64,000 nt of DNA. It comes from Himantopus leucocephalus. Its lineage: Eukaryota; Chordata; Aves; Charadriiformes; Recurvirostridae. The first letter of the stretch is position 1; each line of letters opens with the position of its first letter. Of the stretch, positions 37,300-49,100 are shown one piece after another. The DNA lies in NCBI GenBank assembly GCA_003993805.1, contig RSEF01000031.1:59620222-59684221 (forward strand), read 5' to 3'. The position numbers were made by a program, and so were the translations under genes. The notes under the pieces are model-generated. The model was not told the origin of the DNA. It saw only the letters and a program-made list of their open reading frames with translations, and searched no databases.

Positions 37300-38480
37300 T
37301 AGATGGCAGATTTTTATTTCGCTGTCCTTTCTGGCAGTTATTGTATTTCTCGTGCAGCTCTCTGGGACCTTGTCTGAAGGGTGCTATATAAGTATAGGGA
37401 TTGGATTGGCTGAGTAATTCTTTTTGACTTCATCAGGCTGTTAATCCTGCATGCCTGTGGTGATAAACCCAGAAAATCCCAGATAATCCTATATAATATT
37501 CAGGCAGGGCTGGCAACAGCTATAAATACATATCAAACTGTCAAAAACCATTATCATTTAGACTACTCTGCAGTCCCTTCCAAATTACATTAGAATATCC
37601 AGGCTTGACTTCAACTTTTTGCCCCCCACCCCCCTTTTCTTCCCTCTTAATGACAGGGTACAGCCTGTGGCTTGGCTTGCCGGCATAATAATGCACGTTT
37701 CCAGCACACCTACCTTTTTACTACAGCACCGTGTTTGGTGGTCCTGCTTCCGTATGACTCACAGGCACAATGAGTAGTTGCAGTTCTGTAGATAAGCAAA
37801 TAATTTTTGGCAGTTTTCAGAACTAAAGCATCCCACTGCCAAAAGGCTTCTGTTTACCACACAGAACAAATGTTGTTACTACTGCAATTCCAAAAATGCG
37901 TCTTAAATACATCCTTTCATAAAAATCCTGTTGTCATCTTAATGTCTAATTAGATACATAACAAAAGATTTTTTTTTTCCTTTTGCAATTTTAGCTTGGC
38001 TAATAGCCAGAGATAAATAACAGTTTAACCTCTGCATTACTCCACTGCAACCCTTGCTGAATAAAATTATAATTATCATTAAACTGTGAGTCTTTACGAT
38101 AGGATGAAAAGCTCACCCTCCCTCCAAACTGCCCTCCTGTCCTTCCCCCCTGACAAGGGGGAAGTAGTCATCGATACAAGAAAGCATGTATCTTGTAAAC
38201 AGCTTCACAGGTTAATTACACCATTGTAAATTGGGGATATCTCTGCTTGGGTCAGTGGAAAGATCTCCACAATAATATGTGATTGTATAGTACCCAGATT
38301 CTGAAGAAAGGTTATATATTTTCCTCAGAAATATATAAGAAGTGCACAATGCCCATGTTTTCTGTGCCATTTTTTCACTCAATTAGCTATCCAGAGGCTC
38401 AGGCAGGTAATTACTCAGGCTGATCAGAGAAAAACTGCAAGCAAAACACTACACACCAGCAGCTCTTCACAGAGAACAGC
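37300..38480. promoter_or_regulatory. Candidate conserved non-coding block
   Basis: More than 1 kb without repeats, containing CTATATAAG and CTATATAAT words, TCTAATTAGATAC near 37945, a GGCTAATAGCC palindrome (37998-38008), and several AATTA/TAATTA cores near 38065-38085 and 38210-38410. No open frame of note. It may be regulatory DNA; the TATA-like words have no attached transcript that I can see. Inference only. Confidence 0.25.
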
Positions 38481-41400
38481 TCTTGGAACATAGCCCTCTT
38501 TTAAAAACATTTGATCCTGTTCTTTCAGCTGAATAAAGTTCAGATTTTACTCATTTCATAATGGGGAGTGTATGTCCTATTTGCTTCCTATCTGGAAACT
38601 TTCTGCAGCATGTAGTAAAGCAAAACAGTGGCTCGATATTTCCTGCCTCCTAACCTAAAATATTTCTACAGCTCTTGCTTTACTTGCAAGTATCACACTG
38701 TCACAGCTGTATCTGCATGTCATGTCTTCATTCTTCCAGCACTGAGCACGCTTATTAGGCCAAGTACTAAAAGAGCCATACTCCTGAACTGGCTAAGGTG
38801 AGCCCTAGCTGCAACCAAATCCCTGCTGGCAGAGAACCCGTTGGTGGTGGATCCTATCCACCTGCATGGAGAAGATCTCAGTCACAGTCAGGCTCTTTCC
38901 TTACTTTTCCCCCCAACCAACTACAATCTCTGTCCTCCTGCTCTTTCATTTGCTCTGTGGAAAGTTTTACTTTAGCATTGAAGACAAATCAGCCAAAACC
39001 CACCAGCTTGCTTTTCTTTTCATTGTCATGAAAACAGGAGTTTGACTGGGTAATGCACTAATGTTTGCAGGAGTTTCATTGCAGCACAGTGCAATGCCAT
39101 GCTGTGGAGCCAACTGAGGCGTAGTGAGATACCTGGGGTACTGGGAAGAATATTGTGGGGTTTGGGCTAAATCTCCAGGTACTTCTACTCAGCACATGAA
39201 GATATGGAGTTGTGTTAATGCACTGATAATGGCATGCCTCTCATCACTGCCTCCCTGTCCCTCACCTCTCTGAAATTACGTCTGTGCTTGCGGACAACAA
39301 GGAGGCACCACAGGAACAGTCTGGCTTCTTACAGGGAAAAATCTGTCCTGTGACTATTTGCATTGGTACTATGCTGAAGTAAAAACCATTCCACAATATT
39401 TCATGATGGCATCTAGTTTGCTCCAAACGGTGCTTCCCCAAATATGAAGGCAGAGAGATACCTAACCATAGAAGTAATGCAGGATGGCAAGGAAGCTAAA
39501 GCTAAGATCCCGAGAAACATCATTAACACCTTGGTACTTACTGGGAACAGTGATGTCTAATAGTACCTCCTGTCTCTATCTGACATAATCAATGAAGCAA
39601 GGAACAAAACATGGCTACAGAGAAGAAAAGCAGAGGTGGCTTCACATTCGTAAGAGCAGAGATCTGGGGGCTGAATTTGTAGCCTCTGGTCCAGGTCCTG
39701 GTACAGGGTGTGAACTAAGCCTTTTTAAGTTAGGATGTTCTTATCTCAGAATAGCTGGGTTCCTCCTGGATGATGGCATCTCTGAAGAAGCTGTATGAAG
39801 AGTGACAATCACTTAAATGTGAATCAAAAGGCAAATTGTGACTATGGCTGGCTTAAAGTTTTGCAGGTCCCCAGGCTAGCAAGCTTCATATTCACTAGTA
39901 ATTTTTTGAGTCATCGTAATAATATGAAAAGAAAGGAGATAAAGTTTGTGGGGAGGACTTAAAGGTTTTCCCTTGCTATATTTATTATTCAGGGTTTTTT
40001 GTTCATGTATGTATCAAAGGCAGTAATGTGGTTACAAGCAAGGCACTGTGCTGTGTTTATTTTCATTTCACGATTTAGATCTTCTGTTTCTCATGAAGAT
40101 CAGAGACGTATGTTTGGTTTTCAAGCCCTTGGAATACTGTCAGACATTTTAGATTTAGATAAACAGAGAGAAAATACATAGATCTTTTCAAAATGCAGAA
40201 ATTTTGTTTGCATATTCATTTTAGAGAATTGTGGTTTTCTGGTTTTCTTTTGCCAATACAAATGCATTTTGGATGTTGAGTTCTTAAGCATCTGTCTTTT
40301 TTTAGCTGAACTGTCCCTCATCAAACCTTATAAACAAAGGAGAGGTTATTATTCCCTTCTTACAGTTGGAGAAAACGGGTGCAGAGATTGTCTGTCAGTG
40401 ATTGCACTATATTCCCTCAAGAAGGAAATGATAGCTAGGGAATTACATTTTTTGTTACCAAGAACCTGTCAGCAGCCAGCTGCAGTGTAGATTAAGTATT
40501 GCACATCTTTTTCGCCAGTTCAGAGTCACTCAGTTTCCTATTCCGCCTTTCTATGGAGTCAGCAACTGCTTTTTGAATCAAAAAGATAAAACACATCAGA
40601 GTATGGACTCAGATTGACTTCTCTCCTAAGGATTTATTTCTTCCTTCTATTAAGGGTCTTCTTAAATGACAGTAAAACATTTCTATAGATAGTATACAAT
40701 TCCTTATGTTTAAGGAAATACTTAGCATATTGCTTCCATTATTGAGTTCAGCGCTGGTGTCCTGTAATGGTACATTGCAAAATTCAAGCATATTTTTGGC
40801 CATCAGAAGGCAAAAACTGTCTCTTTCTCCCCAACCCCAGGCATACAGAGTGTATTTAACTAATTCACGCTACACTGTATAGGCTAGGAACTGGAAATAA
40901 CTCTTACCAAGAGTGTAATATTGACCTGATTGTGGATTTTGTGTGTGTATACATGAGTATACTTGACTATGTAACTGTATCCATATGCATGCATGTAAAA
41001 CTCACGAATGTATAAAAAGTCACACACAGAGGAAAATATTCATTGCCATTTATGGCTGCTACTGGTAGCTGACAGCATATGGAGTGCTGCTGTCTGTTTC
41101 TAGAGAACAAAAGATTAATTTTGGCACCTTTCGCCAGCCTGTTGCATAGTATTTCTGTGCTTGGTAACAGGTAGTAGTAGAAAGATATAACTCAGTCAGA
41201 TCTGAGGCATACCTTGGAATAGGCAAATGTTTATTTACTTTCTTTTCCTGCTTCTTTTTTATTTCTTCTACACTTGTTAGTTTTCACAAAGACATCTTGC
41301 TAGCTAGAGCCAAAAGTACACCAACCATTCAAAAGGTAGCCAGCCACAGTATTTTTCTGAATGACTGAAAATGTGAACAAAAAGCAATTGTGTAAGCCAA

Positions 41401-41930
41401 GGTAAATTCTGGCAGGACAGCAGCATGTACAGAGACAAAGAAATGCTGATTTTATTCAGTCCCTGTGACAAGGTCTGCTCAATTTAAGGAAGCTGACTTT
41501 GCCCAGTGGGAAAACCAGTTGAAAAACATGTACAGCAGTATGAGAGCGAGACAGAGATAAAATCGGTGCAATTCCTCACTTTAAAACTGGTGGCAATACT
41601 GCAAACATCCATCCTGTTGCACCCATGAACTGAAGTAAGTGTCTGAAATCAGTAGCTTGTTAGCACAATTCGTAATAGGCATAGCTGATCAACTGGAAAA
41701 CAAACACCCCTTTCTCCCTGTGGGATTGCAGTCTCCTGACTGACATATTAAACACAGACAAGAAATTTGAAACTTGAGCCCAACATCTAATATTAATAAG
41801 TCAGCAAGATCCATGAAAAATGTGGCCACCCCACTTGCAAACCTGCTGGAGCAGAGTGACAAGACCAGCGCTGATCATCCCACCTGCCCGTTAGGTCTCC
41901 TGTTTGCAGACATCGTGGGTGGAAGAGCAA
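38481..41930. other. Unique non-coding stretch, nothing recognised
   Basis: No gene or mobile element recognised. Short frames (for example 77 codons at 38798-39031 plus) are serine/proline-rich but unconvincing. Confidence 0.55.
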
Positions 41931-42150
41931 AGCCTCAGGCACACTGTGTGCAGTGAGAAGTCCCCTCGGCCGTTGCCACGATGGGGGGGAACCCTGTGAG
42001 GTGGCCGTGAGGTGGCCGGAGACGTGCTGTGTCCCCAGGAGCTGCAGAGCAGCGTGGTGTCACCTTGCGCGCCCTCTCCCGACATCAGGCTCGTCTTCCT
42101 CCCCAGCAGCAGAAGAGGGGCACAAAGGAACCCTCAGGAACAAACAGCGG
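41931..42150. other. GC-rich patch with 11-bp tandem repeat
   Basis: G+C and CpG content rise well above the flanks (CCTCGGCCGTTGCCACG, TTGCGCGCCC, CCGACATC). TGAGGTGGCCG occurs twice in tandem at 41997-42018. A 97-codon plus frame (41953-42246) crosses it but resembles no protein known to me. It could be a small CpG island, an unrecognised exon or a GC patch. Confidence 0.35.
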
Positions 42151-43100
42151 CTGGTGGCAAATCGTTTGGAGATAGAATTTCCCATGCCCAGTGGTGCTGG
42201 TGTGACACCTGTGCATGACAGCCGCTTCCAGAGAAGCATTAGTTAAGGGGAGCGGATTAATTTCTGCTATTTCGAGTGAGCAAAGCAAGACATAGTGGAA
42301 GCTGGTTCATCTCACCTGCAAAGGCTGTGGGTTTTTTCCCTGTAGACTTAAATGGGCTTACATTTGTAATGAATTTCACTTGCCTTAAGGACAGATTGCA
42401 CTGAGTTTTCCCAGGGAAAACAACATGCGTGGAAAACATAAAAGAGAAAAGATACATCACAAAAACTTTGGTCCTCCAGCTCCCAGAGAAGACCAAGCAA
42501 CGTAATGAAATACCTCATTTTTACATTATGTCACTCAGCTTCTCTCTGGTTTTGGTTTGCTTTCATGTGCAAACAAGATTTATGAAATCATCCTTTGTCT
42601 GTGAATATTCCCATTATCCGGTCAGCTGTTTTGATCACATCTAACACATGTTGAAGGTCATTAAACCCCTACAGATTTTGCAAAAATGGCTGCCACGTTG
42701 AGAACTGAGAAGCTGTAAGTTCCTCCTATCGAGGGGAGAAGCTAGAGCATGCACTAGTGCCTCCACATGGAGACAAACTAACAATTTTTCTAGACACTGA
42801 AGCCCCCTGACCACAGCACACAAACTCAAAGTCACACAGGTACTTCTGGCACACACAGAGCTGCTTCACAGAGGACATTGCCTCCTTCCTCACAGGAGGA
42901 GGTGACCCTATAAACTGCAGCAACACCTCTGCAGTTTTATCACCGTTGTTTAAATACTAGATGTTTTTCTTACCATCCAAAAAACCCAAATTGGTTGTTT
43001 ATTCCTTAGTAGCTACTGAGGGAATATGGGATTTTTACCAGTATGATTTTGGGGACAGCTCAGAAATTTTTTTAAATTTTAAATTAAATTTTAATTTAAA
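42151..43100. other. Unique stretch ending in an A/T palindrome at the gap
   Basis: No gene recognised. The last ~30 bases before the gap are only A and T and include the self-complementary TTTAAATTTTAAATTAAA type, which may have contributed to the assembly break. Confidence 0.55.
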
Positions 43101-43200
43101 NNNNNNNNNNNNNNNNNNNNNNNNNNNNNNNNNNNNNNNNNNNNNNNNNNNNNNNNNNNNNNNNNNNNNNNNNNNNNNNNNNNNNNNNNNNNNNNNNNNN
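43101..43200. other. Assembly gap (100 N) inside a CR1
   Basis: 100 N separating unique A/T-rich DNA on the left from CR1 ORF2 on the right. The missing part should hold the rest of RT and the 3' UTR unless it was deleted. Confidence 0.97.
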
Positions 43201-44056
43201 TTTGAAGATTGGAGTGATGCTGGCCTTCCTCCAGTCCTCAGGCTCCTCTCCTGTTCCCCATGACCTTTGAAAGATGATGAAGAGTGGTCTAGCAATAACA
43301 TCTGCCAGCTCTCTCAGCACTCCCGGGTGTATCCCATCAGGGCCCATGGACTTATGGATGTCCAGCTTGGCCAAGTGGTCTCTAACCCGGTCCTCCTCAA
43401 CTGAGGGAAAACCTTCCTCTATCCAGACCTTCCCCCTTGCCTCCAGGGTATGGGATTCATGAGGGACAGCTTTAGCAGTGAAGACCGAAGAAAAGAAGGC
43501 ATTGAGTAACTCTGCCTTCTCTGTGTCTTCCACCACTAGGGAGCCCATCTCATTCATCAGCGGGCCTACATTTTCCCTAGACTTCGTTTTTCTATTGATG
43601 TACTGAAAGAACCTCTTCTTGTTATCTTTAACCGCAGTGGCCAAGCTGAATTCTGCTTAAGCTTTGGCCCTTCTAATTTTCCCCCTGAATAGCTTCAATA
43701 CATCTTGGTATTCCTCATAAGTTGCCAACCCCCTTTTCCAAAGAATGTAAACTTTCCTTTTGTTCCTCAGGTCCAGCCAAAGCTCTCTGTTTAGCCAGGC
43801 GGGTCTTCTTCCGCATCATCTCATTTTTCGGGACATGGGGATGGCCTTCTCCTGGGCTTTTAAGAGTTCCTGCTTGAAGTATGACCAGCCTTCCTGGGTA
43901 CCTTTGCCCTTCAGGACTGTCTCCCAAGGGATGCTCTCAACCATGCTCCTAGAGTTTGCCTTTCGGAAGTGCAAGGTGGCAGTTGTGCTAGCTCCCCACC
44001 TTGCTTCTCCAGGAATTGAAAAATCTACCATTTTATGATCACTCAGCCCAAGTTAA
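43201..44056 (-). mobile_element. CR1 LINE fragment, minus orientation, 3' part in gap
   Basis: The copy starts on the minus strand near 44056 at the end of the endonuclease (LSDHKMVDF) and runs through the linker to the start of RT, where it enters the gap. The 5' truncation thus falls just upstream of the conserved SDH box. It belongs to the same broad family as the copies at 2536 and 46259 but is better preserved. Confidence 0.94.
43201..44056 (-). pseudogene. CR1 ORF2 fragment with two in-frame stops
   Basis: One reading frame covers the whole visible fragment. From the 5' side it holds the SDH box of the endonuclease, HFRKANSRS and IPWETVLKGKGTQEGWS of the linker, RRPAWLNRELW, NKKRFFQYINRKTKSRENVG, and KSMGPDGIHPGVLRELADV and WRKASITPIFK at the beginning of RT. 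Two stops break it: TGA at 43816-43818 and TAA at 43657-43659. No frameshift is needed, unlike in the other copies, which points to a younger age. ORF2 would normally supply endonuclease and reverse transcriptase; this piece cannot. Confidence 0.93.
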
Positions 44057-46258
44057 TCTGTACAAAGTAATTATGAGAACAAGAATATCTTTAACAGAAA
44101 GAGTGGCTATGCACATAAGACACCAGGCTGGAGACTCAAATAAATTTTACATAGAAGGTTTACCTAGACTGACCTTGGAGAAAGAGCATCCAGCCGTTGG
44201 AGCAGCAGGGTAACTGTCCTCCTCCTGGGCTTCCTTCCCAGTCCTCAGGATGCTATATAGGCATCAGAACTGCCAAACATCTGCCACTGTAAATTGACAT
44301 TCTTCTACCTTGACTAACATTCAAAGAGCCTCTTCATTTAAATACATCTTATCTTTATTTAGCACTGTACGTAAGAAAGCTTTTTTTAAATTTAATCACA
44401 GTTTACTATTACCCTAAGTACTTCGGAGAGTTTATACAGCTAAATTCTTTTCATCAACTTAGTTTGTTTATTCTAATTACTATCTGAATCATAGCATTCT
44501 AAGTCATTTATTATTAAAATTGCCTCAAGGTGATCAACAGAACAACTTCACTTCAAATTTTTCCACTCTTTCCCTCTTCTCAAAATGGTAAATGAATTTC
44601 AGAGAGTGAAGATCCCAGGAGTAAGTATGTAGAAATATTGAAATGTGGCCACAAACAAAAGCATACAAAGATCTAAAAAGATCTTTTTAATAATTATGCA
44701 CTTTAGAAAGAAAGGAAACATAGGAGTGCAGGAGGATATTTCTGGCAGCACATGATACAGTTATTAAAATAACTAGGCAGAATATCCTTGCCAGCTTCAC
44801 AGCAGTAGGTGCTTTGAGAGTTTAGATGGAAGGTAAAGGGAAGAGACTCGAGTCAGCAGGAGCAGGCAGATTGTTGAAACCAAGATCTTCTGCCAGGAAT
44901 GGTATCATTAAACTTTTTTCTAACAATACTGCTGGTGCTTTGCTCCCGTCCACTTTTGAAGACTATCCTAAATCTGCACATCCTTCTTTTGTCTACCTAT
45001 TCTTTTCTTCTGTCTCCTTTTACTGACCTATTTTTATGTGGTATTTTTACCAATTCATTTCCCTGCAATCTGTTTCCTGCCTTGTATTCACTTTAGTTAA
45101 TCCAGTCACACCAGAATACAGTCCTAAAATATTACAACCACTACAGAACATCCCATGTCCTGACTCTCTCATTTGATTTCTTCTGGCTGACAGACTCCAG
45201 ACTTCCCCCCACATGAATGTGGAAGTTTTTTAAGTCCAGATAAAAACAATTAATGTAGAAACTTGTTTTATTTAACAAACCCTTTCTAACAATTAAAGAT
45301 TATATTTTCAGCCTCTTCCAAACAATTTTACAGTTGAAATAAGCAGAGAAATAAAGTAGACAGCCTCTTCCTGCTTCAGTTCTCAGCTGTAACAAGGACA
45401 GAAATTTCCTCTCTTTGCACTTAACAGCTAATCCACAAAACCAATTTTTCACACTCAGTTAGATCTGGCAGGACTGTATAGGAAACTGATTTTCTGCATG
45501 TTTGATGTTAGATTCAAGTTAGATTCCCTCACATACTGTTAAAGGTATTCATCTCCACTGTCTTCCATGGCATTGTCTTCACACAGGATGCTTAAGTACC
45601 TGCTTCCATCTTGCAATGTTTTTTGAAATCCCAGGTTGTTTCTCTCATTCCCCAGAAACTCTTTCTGATATAGACTATTATGTTGTTTACCAGAAGGGCC
45701 TGAACATGAAGTCTGCACTGGAGTTTTGATTCAGTAGTTTAGCATATATGTCAGTGAATCCACAATTAAACTGTGTAATGAGCTTTCAAGGGGAGCTCAG
45801 GGGCAGGTGATCTATAAAAAGGAGTGAGCAGTTGGTTTCTCCCAGCAAACCATTTGAGAACTCAACACTGCCTATACCTCATGCTCTTGGACAAGGAACA
45901 GCTCCAAATGCTGAATAAATAAGTACTTTGTACACACAGCTGCAATGTACTTTAATTGGTGATTCCCAAAGATCTCTGTATAGGGGATTTTCAAAAGTCA
46001 TTTCTGAGCAGGCAACAACTGTACCATTTTAAAGACACTTTGTTTTCATAAGGCACTTTCAGCAAATCTGAAAGCAAGCCTTCAAGATGTGTCAAGCTGT
46101 TTATGCAAAATTTTGAAAGATCTCTAAAAAATATTAGCCATAAAATTAAGCACAAAGAAAGATCACCTCCTCTTTATTCACTACCCCGACTGATGGTGGT
46201 GGGGATCCTGGGAGCTCATCAGCTCTCATTACTTTGCTGTCAGAGACACTCTATTATT
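44057..46258. other. Unique non-coding stretch, nothing recognised
   Basis: About 2.2 kb of A/T-rich sequence between two CR1 copies. No repeat, exon or RNA gene recognised. Confidence 0.55.
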
Positions 46259-46338
46259 CATAGAATCATAGAATGGTTAGAAGGGACCTTAAAGATCATC
46301 TAGGTCCAAACACCTGCCCTGGGAACAAACACCTACAA

Positions 46339-48580
46339 CTAGACCAGGTTGCTCAAAGCCCCATCCAACCTGGCCTTGAAACCTTCCGGCGATGGGAAAT
46401 CCACAATTTCTCTGGGCAACCTGTTCCAGTGCCTCACCACCCTCACAGTAAAGAATTTCTTCCTAAAATCTAATCTAAATCTCCCCTCTTTCAGTTTAAA
46501 AACATTACCCCTCTTCCTATTGCTACACCCCCTGATAAAGAGTCACTCTCCACCTTTTCTGTAGGGCCCCTTTAAGTATCGAAGGATTGCTATAAGGTCT
46601 CCCCATTGGCAAACCTGCTGATGGTGCACTCAATCCCAAGATCCATGGCACCAACAAAGATGTTAAATAGCACCAGTCCCAGTACTGACCCCTGAAGAAT
46701 GCCAGTCGCTACTGGTTGCCACTTGGACATCAAGCCGTTGACCGTAACTCTTTGAGTGTGTCCATCCAGCCAATTCCTTATTCATTGAGTGGTCCACCCA
46801 TCAAATCCCCAATTTAGAGACAAGGATGTCCTGCAGGACAGTGTCAAATGCTTTGCATATATCCAGGTACATGATGTCAGTTGCTCTTCCCTTATCCACC
46901 AATGCTGTAACGCTGTCGTAGAAGGCCACCAAATTTGTCAGGCACGATTTGACCTTAATGAAGTCCTGTTGGCTGTCACTGACCACCGCCTTATTTTCCA
47001 TTTGCCTTAGCAGAGTTTCCAGGAGGATCTGCTCCATGATCTTGGCAGGCACAGAGGTGAGACTGACCTGCCTGTAGTTCCCCATGTCTCCCTTTTTCCC
47101 TTTCTACAAATGAGAGCTATGTTTCCCCTTTTCCTGTCAGAAGGAACTTCACTGGACTGCCATGACTTCTGAAACATGATGGGTACTGGCTCGGAAACTT
47201 CATCCACCAGTTCCCTCAGGACCCACAGATGAATTTCATCAGGTCCCACAGACTTGTATGCCTGCAGGTTCCTCAGATGGTCTCGCACCTGGTCTTCTCC
47301 TACAGTGGGCAGTTCCTCATTCTTCCAGTCCCTGTCTTGCCTTCTGTGACTTGGGCAGTGTGGCTAAAGCCCTTGTCAGTGCATACTGAGGTAAAAAAAG
47401 TCATTGAGTACCTCAGTCTTGTCCATGTCCCAGCTAACTTGGTCTCCCATTTCCTTCCTGAGTAGGTCTACATTTTCCCTAGTCTTCCTTTTGTCACTGA
47501 CATAGCTATAGAAGCTCGTCTTGTTGCCCTTGATGTCCCTGGCCAGATTTACCTCTATCTGGGATTTAGCCTTCCTAACCTGATCCTTGGCTGCTTGGAC
47601 AATTTCTCTGTATTACTCCCAGGCTACCTGCCCTTGCTGCCATCCTCTGTAGGTCTCCTTTTTCTGTTTGAGATTGTCCAGGAGCTCCTTGTTCATCCAT
47701 ACAGGCCTCCTGACGGTTTTGCCTTACTTCCTCTTTGTTGGAATGCATCACTTCTGAGCTTGGAGGAGGTGATCCTTGAATATTAACTAGCTTTCCTGGG
47801 CCACTCTTCCCTCCAGGGCTTTATACCATGGCACTCTGCCAAGCAGTTCCCTCAGGAGGCCAAAGACTTCTCTCCTGAAGTCAAGGGGAGTGAGCTTATT
47901 GTGTGCCCTCCTCACCACCCTAAGGGTCTTGAACTCCACCACATCATGGTCACTGCAGCCAAGGCTGCCCTTGAGCGTCACATTTTCCACCAGTCCCTTC
48001 TTGTTGGTGAGAACAAGGTCCAGCATGGCCCCTCTCCTTGTTGGCTCCTCTACCACTTGGAGAAGGAAGTTAGTTACACATTCAAGGGACTTCCTGGATT
48101 GCTTATGCCCTGCTGTATTGTCCCTCCAACAGATAATGGGGTGGTTGAAGTCCCCCATGAGGACCAGGGCTTGTGAATGTGAGGCTGCTCCTATTTGTCT
48201 ATAGAGGGCACCATCCATTTGGTCTTCCTGGTCAGGTGGCCTGCAGCAGACCCCCATTGTAACATCACCTGTCTGTGCCATCCCTTTAATCCTGACCCAT
48301 AAGCTCTCAGTTGACTCCTCATCCATTCCCAGGTGGAGATCCATGCGCTCCAGCTGGTCATTGACATAGATGGTGACACCCCCTCCTTGTCCCCCCTGCC
48401 TGTCCTTCCTGAAGACCCTGTATCCTTCCATTCCAACACTCCAGTCATAGGAGCCATCCACCATTTCTCCATGATGCCAATAAGACCATAGCCCTGCAGG
48501 TGTGTGCATGTCTCTAACTCCTCTTGTTTGTTATCCATACTATGTGTGTTTGCACAGAGGCATTTAAGTTGGATCCCCAA
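46339..48580 (-). pseudogene. CR1 ORF2 pseudogene with intact-looking endonuclease domain
   Basis: CR1 ORF2 encodes an APE-type endonuclease that nicks the target and a reverse transcriptase. The likely beginning is LKCLCANTHSMDNKQEELE (from about 48580). A frameshift near 48500 leads into a 240-codon open stretch (47787-48509) with GGGVTIYVND, VLMGDFNHP (active-site region), LDLVLTN and GCSDHDVVEF (catalytic SDH), then LTPLDFRREVFGLLRELLG. Below 47787 the linker and RT appear in broken frames: DHLRNLQAYKSVGPDEIH (47007-47288) and [20 protein letters not shown] (46801-47085). The catalytic FADD box is lost at the deletion joint near 46605. The C-terminus resumes beyond it. Confidence 0.93.
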
Positions 48581-48650
48581 TGAAGCTAACTTGCTTGGCT
48601 GGAGTGGCTAGTTTTCCTTCATGCTGCACTCCAGGAGCTCTCTTGCTGAC

Positions 48651-49086
48651 CTACAACCCTTCTCCAGGTTGTTGGCATCTGTTACTGGTATTGGCATCAT
48701 ATTGGTAGGAGTGGGATGGATTGTGGTTCTCCTCCCCTGGCAACTCTAGTCTAAAGTCCTCTTCATGAGCTTGGCAAGCCTCTGACTGAAGATGTTCTTC
48801 CCCCCCTTCTGACAGGTGGACCCCATCAGTCCCGTGATCTAAGAAGCCAAACCCCTGGGCTGTGGCACCAGTCCTGTAGCCATTTTTTGATTTGCCAGAT
48901 TTGTTTGGCCCTATCAAACAGGAGTTTGACCAGGAGTATTGATGAAAAAACTGCCTGTGCCCCAGAGTCCCTGACCACTGCTCCCAGGGCTCTATAATCT
49001 TTCTTGATAGTCTTCAGGCTGCTCCCAGCTGCATCACTGGTGCCCACATGAAACAACAGCAGTGGATAATAGTCTGAGGACTGCAT
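48651..49086 (-). pseudogene. CR1 ORF1 C-terminal part, esterase-like (SGNH) domain
   Basis: Two overlapping minus frames together cover the C-terminal half of CR1 ORF1. The first (48826-49086) has SSDYYPLLLFHVGTSDAAG, where HVGTSD corresponds to the GxND block of SGNH esterases (N replaced by S here), followed by IKKDYRALGAVV and AVFSSIL. The second (48651-48917) has GFGFLDHGTDGVHLSEGGEE, where DGVH is the DxxH catalytic block. A frameshift lies between about 48830 and 48910. CR1 and L2 ORF1 proteins are known to carry such an esterase domain. The N-terminal half is absent because the copy is 5'-truncated. Confidence 0.85.
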
Positions 49087-49100
49087 GAGGTTTGGTAGTC

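Larger units (their letters stand above)
46259..49100 (-). mobile_element. Most complete CR1 LINE in the window, minus orientation, internal deletion
   Basis: The inverted tail (CATAGAATCATAGAATGG) is at the left edge. Reading rightwards, i.e. 3' to 5' in the element: 3' UTR, ORF2 C-terminus with TAG at 46339-46341, a deletion joint near 46603-46606, RT, linker, endonuclease, ORF2 start, then the C-terminal half of ORF1, ending near 49100. About 2.8 kb is present. By comparison with the copy at 2536, roughly 520 bp is missing at the joint (equivalent to about 2890-3413 there). Stops and frameshifts throughout show it is dead. The 5' border is approximate. Confidence 0.95.

Noticed and set aside
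43274..44038. Plus-strand frames across the CR1 at 43201-44056
   Set aside because: Antisense shadows of ORF2; the minus strand carries the recognisable endonuclease and linker motifs.
47787..48509. 240-codon minus frame as an intact endonuclease gene
   Set aside because: It is the endonuclease part of a broken CR1 ORF2, with a frameshift upstream and a stop before the RT; not an independent gene.
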